NCBI RefSeq assembly: GCF_006496635.1
Contig: NZ_CP022958.1
Location: 4,650,001-4,714,000, forward strand
Direction of reading: 5' to 3'
Length of the DNA stretch: 64,000 nt
DNA from: Azoarcus sp. DD4
GTDB taxonomy: Bacteria > Pseudomonadota > Gammaproteobacteria > Burkholderiales > Rhodocyclaceae
Below, piece by piece: positions 8,296 to 17,881 of this stretch. A program made the position numbers and the translations under genes. The notes under the pieces are model-generated. The model did not search any database. It was not told the origin of the DNA and saw nothing but the letters and a program-made list of their open reading frames with translations. Positions within the stretch are counted from its first letter, which is position 1. Every line of letters starts with the position of its first letter.

Positions 8296-9141
8296 TCAGC
8301 CGAAATCGGCCATCTTCTCACCCAGGCGGATCGCCCGCGCCGGCGCCCACTCGGCGTTGAAGCGCAGGTCGCCGCGCGGAAACAGCATCACCACGGTGGA
8401 ACCGAGCAGGAAGCGGCCCATTTCCTCGCCCTGTTGCAGCACCACCTGGCCTTCCGGGTAGCGCCAGTCGCGGATCTGCCCGGGGCGTGGCGGATTGACC
8501 ACCCCATGCCAGACGGTGGCCATGCTGCCGACGATGGTGGCGCCGACCAGCACCAGCGCAAAGGGCCCGTGCCCGGAATCGAACACGCAGACGACGCGTT
8601 CGTTGCGCGCGAAGAGGCCGGGTACGCCGCGCGCGGTGGTGGGATTGACCGAGAACAGCTCGCCCGGCACGTGGATCATGCGCAGCAGCCGGCCGGCGCA
8701 GGGCATGTGGATGCGGTGGTAGTCGCGCGGGCTGAGGTAGAGGGTGGCGAAGTGGCCGTTGTCGAACAGGGCGGCGAGGTCGCGGTCGCCGCCGACCATC
8801 GCGGTGGTCGAATAACGGTGACCCTTGGCTTGGAAGATCTGGCCGCGCTCGATGGCGCCGAACTGGCTGATCGCGCCGTCGACCGGGCAGACGAGGGGCG
8901 CATCGGCAAGCGGGCGCGCGCCTTCCTTCAGCGGCCGGGTGAAGAATTCATTGAAGCTGGCATAGGCAGCCGGGTCCGGATTGGCGGCCTCGGCCATGTT
9001 CACGCCGTAGCGGCCGATGAACCAGCGGACGACGGCGGTGGTAAGCCCGCCCGCCTTGGCGCCGGCGAGCTTGCCCATGAGTTCGGTAAGGGCCCGCTTG
9101 GGCAGCAGGTATTGCGGCAGGACGGCGAGACGGTCGGACAC
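8296..9141 (-). CDS. psd: Phosphatidylserine decarboxylase proenzyme
   Basis: The 281-residue membrane-associated enzyme makes phosphatidylethanolamine from phosphatidylserine. The self-cleavage motif LGST is present, with the serine at about residue 248 that becomes the pyruvoyl group. Other landmarks are the CPVDG segment and LSPRDYHRIHMP, which carries family-conserved His residues. Length fits bacterial Psd. The start is a GTG at 9141 after a GAGAG ribosome-binding stretch; I see no better ATG. The gene stands alone; the 182 bases between it and cobB hold nothing I recognise. Confidence 0.95.
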   Translation of the reverse strand: MSDRLAVLPQYLLPKRALTELMGKLAGAKAGGLTTAVVRWFIGRYGVNMAEAANPDPAAYASFNEFFTRPLKEGARPLADAPLVCPVDGAISQFGAIERGQIFQAKGHRYSTTAMVGGDRDLAALFDNGHFATLYLSPRDYHRIHMPCAGRLLRMIHVPGELFSVNPTTARGVPGLFARNERVVCVFDSGHGPFALVLVGATIVGSMATVWHGVVNPPRPGQIRDWRYPEGQVVLQQGEEMGRFLLGSTVVMLFPRGDLRFNAEWAPARAIRLGEKMADFG

Positions 9142-9323
9142 CAGTGGACTCTCGGGGTGATGGGCAGCGGCGGATTATAGCGGTGATGGGGGATGCCGCC
9201 GTCTTGCATCGCCGCTGTGGCTCACATTCGGGAAGCCGCTCGCCCCCGTCGTCGCCGACAGGCATCCGCGGGAGACAGGGTTAGTACGGCGCTTTGCGCT
9301 TCGACCGCCCGATGGGCGGGTGG

Positions 9324-10619
9324 TCAGGCCGGGCTGAAAAGCCGGGCCACCGCCTGCGGATTGGACGGAAAGTAGAAATGCACGTAGGACGCGGTCAGCC
9401 GGCCGACGCGGTAGATCGCTTCGCCTTCGCCGCCATCGGGGCGCTGCGCCCGCAGCAGCGGCGCCACCGGCGTTTCGCTCTTCGAGTAGTGGAAGGTGTG
9501 GCCGGTCAGCCTGCCCTCCGGCAGTTCGGCCTCCTGCATGCCGAGCGCGGCAAGGCGCTTCTGCATCACCGCGCGGCCGGGCAGCAGGCCGCCGAAGCGG
9601 CGCTCCACCCCGGCCTTGTCCACCACGCTTTCGAACAGGCTCATCATGCCGCCGCATTCGGCCAGCAGCGGCTTGCCGGCTTCCGCATGGGCGCGCAATG
9701 CGGACCAGAAACCGGTGTTGGCGGCCAGCGCCTCGCCGTGCAGTTCGGGATAGCCGCCGGGCAGCCAGACCGCATCGCAGACCGGCAGCACGTCACCGGC
9801 GACCGGCGAAAAGAAGACGAGCCCGGCGCCGAGTTCGCGCAGGGAGTCGAGGTTTGCGGGGTAGATGAAGCCGTAGGCGGCGTCGCGGGCGATGGCGATT
9901 GTTCTACCTGCGAGCAGCGGCTTTCCCGCGACACCCGGCGCCGCCGGGAAGCTCACCGCGGCCGGCAGTTCCGCAGCGCCGGTACGGCCGAGGCTGTCGG
10001 CCATGCGATCCAGGCGCGCGCCGAGATCCTCGATTTCGGCCGCCTGCATCAAGCCGAGGTGGCGCTCCGGCAGGGCGGCGTCGGCATCGCGCAGCACCGC
10101 GCCGAACCAGCGCATGCCGGCCGGCAAAGCCTCGCGCAGCATGTCGGCGTGGCGTTCGCTGCCGACGTGGTTGGCGAGCGTGCCGGCGAAGGGCAGGCCG
10201 GGGCGGAAGGTGGCGAGGCCATGGGCGATGGCGCCGAAGGTCTGGGCCATCGCGCGCGCGTCGATCACCGCCATCACCGGGATGCCGAAACGGCAGGCGA
10301 TGTCGGCGCCAGAGGGCGTGCCGTCGTAGAGCCCCATCACGCCTTCGACCAGGATCAGGTCGGCCTCGCCCGCGGCCTCGTACAGCCGGCGCGCGATGTC
10401 GGCTTCGCCGCACATGCCGAGATCCACGTTGTACACCGGCGCGGCGCTGGCGACGGCATGGATCTGCGGATCGAGGAAATCCGGGCCGCACTTGAACACC
10501 CTCACCTTGCGGCCGAGCCGGGTGTGCAGGCGGGCGAGCGCGGCGGTGACGGTGGTCTTGCCCTGGCCGGAGGCCGGCGCGGCGACGAAAAGCGCCGGAC
10601 AGCGGCGCACGGCGCTCAC
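9324..10619 (-). CDS. cobB: Cobyrinate a,c-diamide synthase
   Basis: The 431-residue ATP- and glutamine-dependent enzyme amidates the a and c side chains of cobyrinate or hydrogenobyrinate. The N-terminal half is a dethiobiotin-synthetase-like domain with P-loop ASGQGKTT and CGPDFLDP. The C-terminal half is a class I glutamine amidotransferase with the nucleophile region LLAECGGMMS and a conserved GHTFHYS segment. The start is GTG at 10619, because the frame enters the CobA gene beyond it and GTGA overlaps the cobA stop by four bases. It is the last gene of the riboswitch-led btuBCD-cobO-cobA-cobB unit. The name CbiA applies equally if the pathway is anaerobic, which the window does not decide. 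Confidence 0.94.
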   Translation of the reverse strand: MSAVRRCPALFVAAPASGQGKTTVTAALARLHTRLGRKVRVFKCGPDFLDPQIHAVASAAPVYNVDLGMCGEADIARRLYEAAGEADLILVEGVMGLYDGTPSGADIACRFGIPVMAVIDARAMAQTFGAIAHGLATFRPGLPFAGTLANHVGSERHADMLREALPAGMRWFGAVLRDADAALPERHLGLMQAAEIEDLGARLDRMADSLGRTGAAELPAAVSFPAAPGVAGKPLLAGRTIAIARDAAYGFIYPANLDSLRELGAGLVFFSPVAGDVLPVCDAVWLPGGYPELHGEALAANTGFWSALRAHAEAGKPLLAECGGMMSLFESVVDKAGVERRFGGLLPGRAVMQKRLAALGMQEAELPEGRLTGHTFHYSKSETPVAPLLRAQRPDGGEGEAIYRVGRLTASYVHFYFPSNPQAVARLFSPA

Positions 10620-11476
10620 GATTGCGCTCCCTTCGCTTCGCCCGCATGCACCACCGTACAGCCAGCATGCGGCGGGTGTGGCGCGTCGTCCCTGGTCGCC
10701 GGTGCAAACCAGGCCAGGCGCGGATACAGCCCGACGACGTCGCCCACTACCGTCAGGGCCGGCGGGCGGATGCCGGCCTGCGCCACGCGCTCGGCCAGGG
10801 TCGCCAGATCGGCGGTGACCACGCGCTGGGCGTCGGTGGTGCCGCGCTCGATCACGCCGGCCGGCGTCGTCGGCGGCAGACCGTGGGCAACGAGTTGGTC
10901 GCAGATTTCCGCCAGCCGCGAGATGCCCATGTAGATCACCAGGGTCTGGCCGCGGCGGGCGAGCATGTCCCAGTCGAGGTCGAGCAGGCCATCCTTGAGG
11001 AAACCGGTGGTGAACACCACCGACTGCGCGTGGTCGCGGTGGGTGAGCGGAATGCCGGCGTAGGCGGCAATACCCGCCGCCGCGGTGACGCCGGGCACCA
11101 CCTCGACGGTGATGCCGGCCGCCACCAGCGCCTCCATCTCCTCGCCGCCGCGGCCGAAGATGAAGGGGTCGCCCCCCTTCAGCCGAACCACTCGCCGGCC
11201 CTCGCCGGCGAGCTTGACCAGCAGGCGGTTGATGTCTTCCTGCGGCAGGGTGTGATCGGAGGCCTTCTTGCCGACGTAGATGCGTTCGGCGCGCGCCGGC
11301 GCCAGCTCGACGATGGCCGGGCTGACGAGGTTGTCGTACACCACCACGTCCGCGCCTTCCACCAGGCGGGCGCCGCGCAGGGTCAGCAGCTCGGGATCGC
11401 CCGGACCGGCGCCGACCAGGTAGACGTGGCCCGGCAGCGGGCCGGGCCGGGGGCTGCGGATACGCGGATGGGTCAT
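10616..11476 (-). CDS. cobA: Uroporphyrinogen-III C-methyltransferase
   Basis: The 286-residue SAM-dependent enzyme methylates uroporphyrinogen III at C2 and C7 to give precorrin-2, the branch point to cobalamin and siroheme. The SAM-site motif VGAGPGDPELLTL, the RLKGGDPFIFGRGGEE motif and PGVTAAAGIAAYAGIPLTHR are all intact. There is no CysG-type dehydrogenase or ferrochelatase domain. Its place between cobO and cobB, with a 4-bp overlap with cobB and a 3-bp gap to cobO, points to a cobalamin role. A second copy for siroheme may exist elsewhere. Confidence 0.95.
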   Translation of the reverse strand: MTHPRIRSPRPGPLPGHVYLVGAGPGDPELLTLRGARLVEGADVVVYDNLVSPAIVELAPARAERIYVGKKASDHTLPQEDINRLLVKLAGEGRRVVRLKGGDPFIFGRGGEEMEALVAAGITVEVVPGVTAAAGIAAYAGIPLTHRDHAQSVVFTTGFLKDGLLDLDWDMLARRGQTLVIYMGISRLAEICDQLVAHGLPPTTPAGVIERGTTDAQRVVTADLATLAERVAQAGIRPPALTVVGDVVGLYPRLAWFAPATRDDAPHPPHAGCTVVHAGEAKGAQS

Positions 11477-11479
11477 TGC

Positions 11480-12085
11480 CTACCACTCCATGCCGGGCAT
11501 CGCCTTCACCCCGGCCGCGAAGGCATGTTTCACCGGCGTCATGTCGGTCACGGTGTCTGCGGCGGCGACCAGCTCGGGCGGCGCCGCACGGCCGGTCACG
11601 ACGACGTGCTGCGCCGTCGGCCGCGCGAGGAGATCGGCCACCACCGTATTCACTTCAAGATAGCGGTACTTGAGCGCGATGTTCAGTTCGTCCAGTACCA
11701 CCAGGCCGATGCTCGGGTCGCTGAGGAAGGCCCTGGCCTGATCCCAGGCGGCCTCGGCGGTGGCGACGTCGCGGGCGCGGTCCTGGGTCTCCCAGGTGAA
11801 ACCCTCGCCCATCACGTGCCAGCTCACACCGGGCAGGTGGCCGAGCACCTTTTCCTCGCCGGTGTCGCCGCGGCTCTTGATGAACTGCACCACGCCCACC
11901 TTCATGCCGTGGCCGAGCGCGCGCACCACCAGCCCGAAGGCCGCTGAACTCTTGCCCTTGCCGTTGCCGGTATTGACCAGCAGCACGCCGCGCTCGACCT
12001 TGGCAGCGGCGATCTTCTCGTCCACCACGGCCTTCTTGCGCTGCATGCGTTCGTTATGGCGGGTATCGCGCTCGGATGTCGTCAT
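11480..12085 (-). CDS. cobO: Cob(I)alamin adenosyltransferase, CobO/BtuR type
   Basis: The 201-residue enzyme transfers the adenosyl group of ATP to cob(I)alamin or corrinoid precursors. The P-loop variant GNGKGKSSAAFG and the VVLDELNIALKY motif are typical of the CobA/CobO/BtuR family. The ATG at 12085 (MTTSERDTRHNERM) gives the usual family N-terminus; an upstream extension in the same frame overlaps the btuD end and is not needed. It is the fourth gene in the riboswitch-controlled unit and serves both salvage and synthesis. Confidence 0.95.
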   Translation of the reverse strand: MTTSERDTRHNERMQRKKAVVDEKIAAAKVERGVLLVNTGNGKGKSSAAFGLVVRALGHGMKVGVVQFIKSRGDTGEEKVLGHLPGVSWHVMGEGFTWETQDRARDVATAEAAWDQARAFLSDPSIGLVVLDELNIALKYRYLEVNTVVADLLARPTAQHVVVTGRAAPPELVAAADTVTDMTPVKHAFAAGVKAMPGMEW

Positions 12086-12137
12086 GATCGTTTCACCATT
12101 GGGGGTTCTGGTGCGCCGTCGGCCTCCGGGCCGCGGC

Positions 12138-12937
<800 letters not shown>

Positions 12938-12938
<1 letters not shown>

Positions 12939-13954
12939 CAGCGCGGATGACGGGCGAGCAGGAAGAGAAAGACCGGTACGCCGATCAGCGCGGTCAGCAC
13001 ACCCACCGGCAGCTGCTGCGGCGCCATCACGGTGCGCGCGGCGGTGTCGGCCACCGTCAGCAGGATGCCGCCGGACAGCGCCGCCGCCGGCAGCAGCACA
13101 CGCTGGTCGTTGCCGAGTGCGAGCCTCACCAGGTGCGGCACGATGAGGCCGACGAAACCGACCGAACCGACCAGCGTCACCGCCACCGCGGTGAACATCG
13201 AGGCGAACAGGTAGAGCACCCGGCGCAGCCGGTCGACCCGCACGCCCAGCGCGCGCGCATTGAGCTCGCCACGGGTGAGCACATTGAGGTCGCGCGCATG
13301 GGGCGCCACCAGCAGCAGGCCGGCCACCAGCACACCCAGCGCCGGCCACGGCCGCGCCGCGCCGCTGGCGTCGCCCATCAGCCAGAAGAGCATGGACTGC
13401 ACCCGCGTTTCCGGCGCCATCGCCAGCATCAGCGTCACCGCCGCACCGCAGCCGGCGGCGACGATGACGCCGGTGAGCAACAGCCGGGTCTGCGTCCAGC
13501 TACCGTCGCCATGGGCCAGGCCGAACACCATCAGCATCGCCGCCAGCGCGCCGGCAAACGCGCCGGCATCGATCCACAGCGCCGCGCTGCCGGCTGTGAT
13601 CGCCGCCAGCGCGCCGACGGCCGCGCCACCGGAAATGCCGAGGATGTAGGGATCGGCCAGCGGGTTGCGCAGCAACACCTGCATCAACCCGCCTGCCAGC
13701 GCCAGCAGCCCGCCGCAGGCGAAGGTTGCCACCGCGCGCGGCAGGCGCAGTTCGCGCACCACCTGGGCCGCCATGCCGTCGCTGCCGCCGAGCGCGGCGA
13801 CGACCTCCGCAGCCGAGATCGGCAGCTCGCCCGCCACCAGCGCCCAGGCGAAGCTCAGTACTGCCGCCGGCAGCAGCGCGGCGGCGAACATGAGCGCGCG
13901 CGTGCGGCCCGGCATCACGCTACGACCCTGCGGCAGCGGCAGACTGGCGGCCAT
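12938..13954 (-). CDS. btuC: ABC transporter permease, FecCD/BtuC type
   Basis: The 338-residue inner-membrane permease has about ten hydrophobic segments. Family landmarks are RLPRAVATFACGG, the NPLADPYILGISGGA loop that contacts the ATPase and binding protein, and GFVGLIVPHLVRL near the C-terminus. It follows btuB after a 6-bp gap and overlaps btuD by one base. I took the ATG at 13954; the ATG at 13915 (MPGRTRAL) is an alternative. A cobalamin substrate is inferred from context. Confidence 0.88.
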
Positions 13955-13960
13955 CGGCGA

Positions 13961-15799
13961 TCAGCGCGGCGCGTAGCGCAGCGCGACGAAGGCGTTGATG
14001 CCCGGCGTGCCGTAGCCTTTGGCCAGCTCGTAATCCTTGTCGAGAACGTTGTTGGCGCGCACGTCGATCCGCCAGTCGCGCGCCAGCGCGTATTGCGCAT
14101 AGGCATTGAGCAGCGCATAGCCTCCCATCCTTCCCGATGCCACGTTGGGCACCTTGTCGTAGCGGCGCCCCTGGCCGACCACCTCGGCGCCCAGCGTCCA
14201 GTCGCCGATGTCGCGCTCGATGCCGAACGAGCCGCTTTCGCGCGCACGCCGGCCGAGGTCGTCGCCGCTGTCCTTGTCCTTGGCGTCGAGGAAGTCGAGG
14301 CTGGCGCGCAGGCGGTAACCATACACGCTCGCCGTCATGCCGAGTTCGACGCCTTCGAGTTCGGCGGTGGCGACATTGCTGGCGATACCGGTGCTCCAGT
14401 CGATCAGGTTCTTGACCCGGTTGTTGAAATAGGTGGCGCGGAAGCTGAAGTCCTTGCGCTCCCAGCTGATGCCGACCTCGCGGTTGAGCGCTTCTTCCGG
14501 CTTGAGGTCCGGGTTGCCGCCGAAACAGCCGTACACCGGGTCGCAGTCGAGCGGATAGTACAGGTCGTTGAAGCTCGGCGCCTTGAAGGCGGTGCCGATG
14601 CTGCCGTGCACCCGCCATTCCGGCGCGAACTGGTAGCCGTAGGCGGCCGAACCGGTGGTCTTGCCGCCGTACTGCGAGTTCTGGTCGCGGCGGGCATTGA
14701 CCTGCACATGGTGCTTGCCGAACTCCCCACCCCAGCCCAGCAACACCGAATTGACGATGCGATTGGTCTTCGCATAGGCCGTGGCGGTAGCGACGTTCTG
14801 TTCGAGGAACTCGTAGGCGGCCAGCAGCGAACCGCCGGCCAGCGCGACGTCGTTCTGCCAGGTGAACTGGCTCTGGTAGGTGTTGAAATCCGACACCGAG
14901 GTGGCGGTCGAACGGGTGCGCGAGGTGTCGGCGCTATAGCCGACACGGACTGTGCTGGCCCAGTCCTGCGTCAGCTGATTGCGCATGTGCACGCCGGCGC
15001 TGTCGGTGCGCTTGTCGAGGTAGGAATCGAAGGCGCGACCGGCGTCGTACCAGTTGCGACCGTCGGAATGGAAGACGTTGAGCCCGACTTCGTCGCGCTC
15101 GCGGAAACCGAGCGAAACTGCCCCGCTGAAGTAGTCGTTGCGGAAACCGTCGTCGTCGCCGTCGCGGCCGCGGGTGGACAGCGGCTTGGCATTGATGCCG
15201 TCGGTGCGGTCGTGACCGGCGGTCAGGCTGTAGCGCAGGCGATCCACGCCGCCGGACAGCCCCGCGCTCAAGGAGCGGGCGTCCTCGGTGCCGGCGCCGA
15301 TGCTGAAAGTCGGGTGCAGGCCTTCCTCGCCCTTGCGGGTGAAGATCTGGATGACGCCGCCGATGGCATCGGAGCCGTAGAGCGCGCTCGCCGGACCGCG
15401 CAGGATCTCGACACGGTCTATCAGCGCCAGCGGAATCATTTCCAGGGTGGGCGAGCCTGAGGTGGCCGAACCGACGCGCATGCCGTCGATCAGCACCAGC
15501 ACATGGCCGGAAGTGGTGCCGCGGATGAAGACGCTGCTGTTGGAACCGGCGCCGCCGTTGGTGGTGACCTGGATGCCGGGGCGTGCCGACAGCAGTTGCA
15601 CCAGACTGGTATTGCCGCCAGCCTTGTCGATTTCGGCACGGTCGATCACGTCGACCTCGGCCAGCGCGTCGGACAGGCTCTGCGGCTGGCGGGTGGCGGT
15701 CACCACGGTGGTGCCGAGGGTCGGATCGTCGCCGGCCTGAACCAGCAGGGGATGGGCAAGTGCGCACGCCGCAGCGAGCGCGGAGATTCGGATGGTCAT
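13961..15799 (-). CDS. btuB: TonB-dependent vitamin B12 receptor
   Basis: The 612-residue outer-membrane receptor matches BtuB in length (E. coli about 614). It has a signal peptide (MTIRISALAAACALAH to LVQAG) and a TonB-box-like stretch TTVVTATR. A plug domain follows with ARPGIQV, VLVLIDGMRVG, VEILRGPASALYGSDAIGGVI and IQIFTRK, then a beta-barrel. The final residues are YAPR rather than the usual terminal Phe. The start is the ATG at 15799; in-frame codons further upstream run into the riboswitch. It is the first gene after the riboswitch. Confidence 0.94.
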   Translation of the reverse strand: MTIRISALAAACALAHPLLVQAGDDPTLGTTVVTATRQPQSLSDALAEVDVIDRAEIDKAGGNTSLVQLLSARPGIQVTTNGGAGSNSSVFIRGTTSGHVLVLIDGMRVGSATSGSPTLEMIPLALIDRVEILRGPASALYGSDAIGGVIQIFTRKGEEGLHPTFSIGAGTEDARSLSAGLSGGVDRLRYSLTAGHDRTDGINAKPLSTRGRDGDDDGFRNDYFSGAVSLGFRERDEVGLNVFHSDGRNWYDAGRAFDSYLDKRTDSAGVHMRNQLTQDWASTVRVGYSADTSRTRSTATSVSDFNTYQSQFTWQNDVALAGGSLLAAYEFLEQNVATATAYAKTNRIVNSVLLGWGGEFGKHHVQVNARRDQNSQYGGKTTGSAAYGYQFAPEWRVHGSIGTAFKAPSFNDLYYPLDCDPVYGCFGGNPDLKPEEALNREVGISWERKDFSFRATYFNNRVKNLIDWSTGIASNVATAELEGVELGMTASVYGYRLRASLDFLDAKDKDSGDDLGRRARESGSFGIERDIGDWTLGAEVVGQGRRYDKVPNVASGRMGGYALLNAYAQYALARDWRIDVRANNVLDKDYELAKGYGTPGINAFVALRYAPR

Positions 15800-16289
15800 C
15801 GGGATACTCCCACAAGCCACGGCTCGCGTCCCCGCACGCCATGGCCCAATCGCATAAGGACATGCCGGGAGAAACCGTGAGGAGCCCAACACTGCACCCT
15901 TCGCCGCCACCCCGCGACACATCCGCCAGTTCGCGTTCGGGCCGGTATCCGGGCTCGTGGGTAGCCGGATCCGATGTCGATCCGGCCCAGCGCATCGCCT
16001 TCCCGGGTGTATCACCCAGTGGCTGCTTGATGCGCCTCTTACTCACTTACCGTTGCGGGGGCAGCACAGGCATCGCGTCCGCAGACGCTCACCTGTTTCC
16101 CGTTTAACCCTGGGGCGAGGACCGCCTTCGGGCACCTGAAACACGCCGCCCCTTCCGGGGCAGTGGGCGCGGATGATACCTTGTCCGGCCCTTTTCGTGC
16201 AGCGCAAAAAACACCGCTACGCGGGCCGCTGCCCCCAAGGAAGCCGTCTTGTCTTGGGACGACCCTGCGACAAACATCAAATCAACACA
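15800..16289. other. Divergent btuB/cobU intergenic region
   Basis: These 490 bases carry the riboswitch (15941-16147), the btuB leader (15800-15940), and a 142-base stretch before cobU. A GCTGCCCCC occurs in the cobU leader (around 16229) and recalls the riboswitch core, but the rest of the motif is absent, so cobU does not appear to have its own riboswitch. Confidence 0.6.
15941..16147 (-). promoter_or_regulatory. Cobalamin riboswitch (AdoCbl class) upstream of btuB
   Basis: Read on the minus strand, the leader runs from AGGTGCCC through GGGAA and the hallmark core GCCTGTGCTGCCCCCGCAAC at about 16057-16038, followed by GGTAA. Then come paired arms and a degenerate B12-box-like GAGCCCGGATACCGGCC at about 15957-15941. 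This is the standard layout of cobalamin riboswitches. B12 binding is expected to shut off btuB and the transport and synthesis genes behind it. The expression platform lies in the roughly 140 bases before btuB. Confidence 0.92.
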
Positions 16290-16835
16290 ATGACCTGCGA
16301 ACTCATCCTGGGCGGTGCCCGTTCCGGCAAGAGCCGCCACGCCGAGCAGATAGCGCTGGCAAGCGGGCTTGCGGTCACGGTGATCGCGACCGCCGAGGCC
16401 GGCGACGACGAGATGTCCGAACGCATCCGCCGCCACCGGGCCGATCGCCCGGCCGGCTGGCGGACGGTGGAGGAACCGCTGGCGCTGGCCGACGCCCTGC
16501 GCCGCGAAGCCGCCGCCGAGCGCTGCCTGATCGTCGACTGCCTGACGCTGTGGCTGACCAATCTGCTGGCCGGCGCCGAGTTGCTGCCGCCGGCGGCGAG
16601 TGCGGATGCGCTGCCGCGCTTTCGCAGCGAACGCGACGACCTGCTGGCCGTGTTGCCGCAACTGCCGGGCCGGGTGCTGCTGGTGGCCAACGAAGTCGGC
16701 CTCGGCCTGGTGCCGGAAACCCCGCTCGGCCGGCTGTTCCGCGACGAGGCCGGCCGCCTCAACCAGGCGGTGGCGGCCTGCGTGCCGCGGGTGAGCTTCG
16801 TCGCCGCCGGCCTGCCGCTGGTGCTGAAGGGCTGA
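16290..16835 (+). CDS. cobU: Adenosylcobinamide kinase / guanylyltransferase
   Basis: The 181-residue bifunctional enzyme phosphorylates adenosylcobinamide and adds GMP to give AdoCbi-GDP. The Walker A GARSGKS is at residues 9-15. The RIRRHRADRP motif carries His49, the likely guanylylated residue. VDCLTLWLTNLL and VANEVGLGLVPE complete the signature. The ATG at 16290 gives the standard MTCELILGGARSGKS N-terminus. It points away from the riboswitch operon. Its stop directly abuts the stop codon of the convergent M48 gene. Confidence 0.95.
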   Translation: MTCELILGGARSGKSRHAEQIALASGLAVTVIATAEAGDDEMSERIRRHRADRPAGWRTVEEPLALADALRREAAAERCLIVDCLTLWLTNLLAGAELLPPAASADALPRFRSERDDLLAVLPQLPGRVLLVANEVGLGLVPETPLGRLFRDEAGRLNQAVAACVPRVSFVAAGLPLVLKG

Positions 16836-17879
16836 TCAGCGGGCGTTGAGCTGGCGCAGCCGCTCGGCGGTGGGCGGGTGGGTGGAGAGGTAGTCCTGCC
16901 AGTCGCCGGCAGCACTCCGGCAGCCGCCGTGGCGGGTGCAATCGCGCGCCCCCTCCAGCCGCGACAGCATGGTGCCGAGATGGGAGGCGCCGATGCCATG
17001 GCTGGCGAGCAGCGCGGCGCCGTAACGATCGGCCTCGTACTCGAAACTGCGCGAATAGCCGAGCTGGGTGAGCAGCACCGGGATCGCCGCCACCGCGGAC
17101 GACACCGACGACACGTCGCCGGTCACCGCCATCACCACCAGACCGAGCGCCGACGCCTGCAGCACCTGGCGCAGCGCATGGCGGCGCTCGATGTGACCGA
17201 TCTCGTGGGCCAGCACCGCCATCAACTCCTCGTCGCGCTCGGCCAGCCGTACCAGCTGATCGGTGAACACGATGGTACCCGAGGGCAGCGCCAGCGCATT
17301 CGCGCCCAGACTGCGCGCCGCATCGCGAAACTCCACCTGCAGCGGCAGCGGGCCGGCCGAAGCGAGCAGCGGGGCAAAGCGCGCCCGCAGCCGCCGCTGT
17401 TCGTCCGCAGCCAGCGCGCTCGGCGCCAGCAGTTCGCCATCCAGCAGCTCCAGCGCACCGTCGCCGATCTGCTGGTTGAGCGAGGCCGGCAATGAAAACG
17501 CCGTGACCTCGGCCAGCGCCGGAATGCCGTAGCGCACCGCGCCCCAGACGAAGGCCACCGTCACGACCAGTCCGAGCAGCACGTAGCGCAGGCTGGATTC
17601 CAGCCGGTGGATGAGGCCGTGATGCGGGCGCAGCGGCGCGATCAGGCGATCCACGCCGTCGTTGTCGGCGGTCTCGAAGGTGGCGCCGCCGGGGAAACGC
17701 AGGAAGCGCGGCGTGCTGCCGAGGCGCGAGCTGACCGCGAGTTCGGTCAGTGCCAGCGGTCCCGCCAGCACCACGCCGTCGGCCAGCACGCTGACGCGGC
17801 CGTCAGCGAGCGCCAGCGTAGCCGGCTGCGGGCGCGAACCTGCGCCGCTGAACCAGATGCCGGCGATCGCCGTTGTCAT
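16836..17879 (-). CDS. M48-family membrane metallopeptidase
   Basis: The 347-residue protein has an N-terminal soluble part (residues 1-95), a hydrophobic segment (about 97-120), and an M48 peptidase domain. The zinc motif is HEIGHIERRHAL and the third ligand is the Glu in SFEYEADRYGA. M48 members act in envelope protein quality control. The ATG at 17879 lies 2 bp after the DUF898 stop, so the pair is one operon. Nothing ties it to cobalamin; it splits the cob genes by position only. Substrate unknown. Confidence 0.88.
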   Translation of the reverse strand: MTTAIAGIWFSGAGSRPQPATLALADGRVSVLADGVVLAGPLALTELAVSSRLGSTPRFLRFPGGATFETADNDGVDRLIAPLRPHHGLIHRLESSLRYVLLGLVVTVAFVWGAVRYGIPALAEVTAFSLPASLNQQIGDGALELLDGELLAPSALAADEQRRLRARFAPLLASAGPLPLQVEFRDAARSLGANALALPSGTIVFTDQLVRLAERDEELMAVLAHEIGHIERRHALRQVLQASALGLVVMAVTGDVSSVSSAVAAIPVLLTQLGYSRSFEYEADRYGAALLASHGIGASHLGTMLSRLEGARDCTRHGGCRSAAGDWQDYLSTHPPTAERLRQLNAR

Positions 17880-17881
17880 GC

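Noticed and set aside
13961..16015. Longer btuB start up to 16015
   Set aside because: The extra residues translate the riboswitch and lack a signal peptide; the ATG at 15799 gives a proper one.
16220..16245. Second riboswitch before cobU
   Set aside because: Only GCTGCCCCC is shared with the core; the following bases and paired arms are missing.
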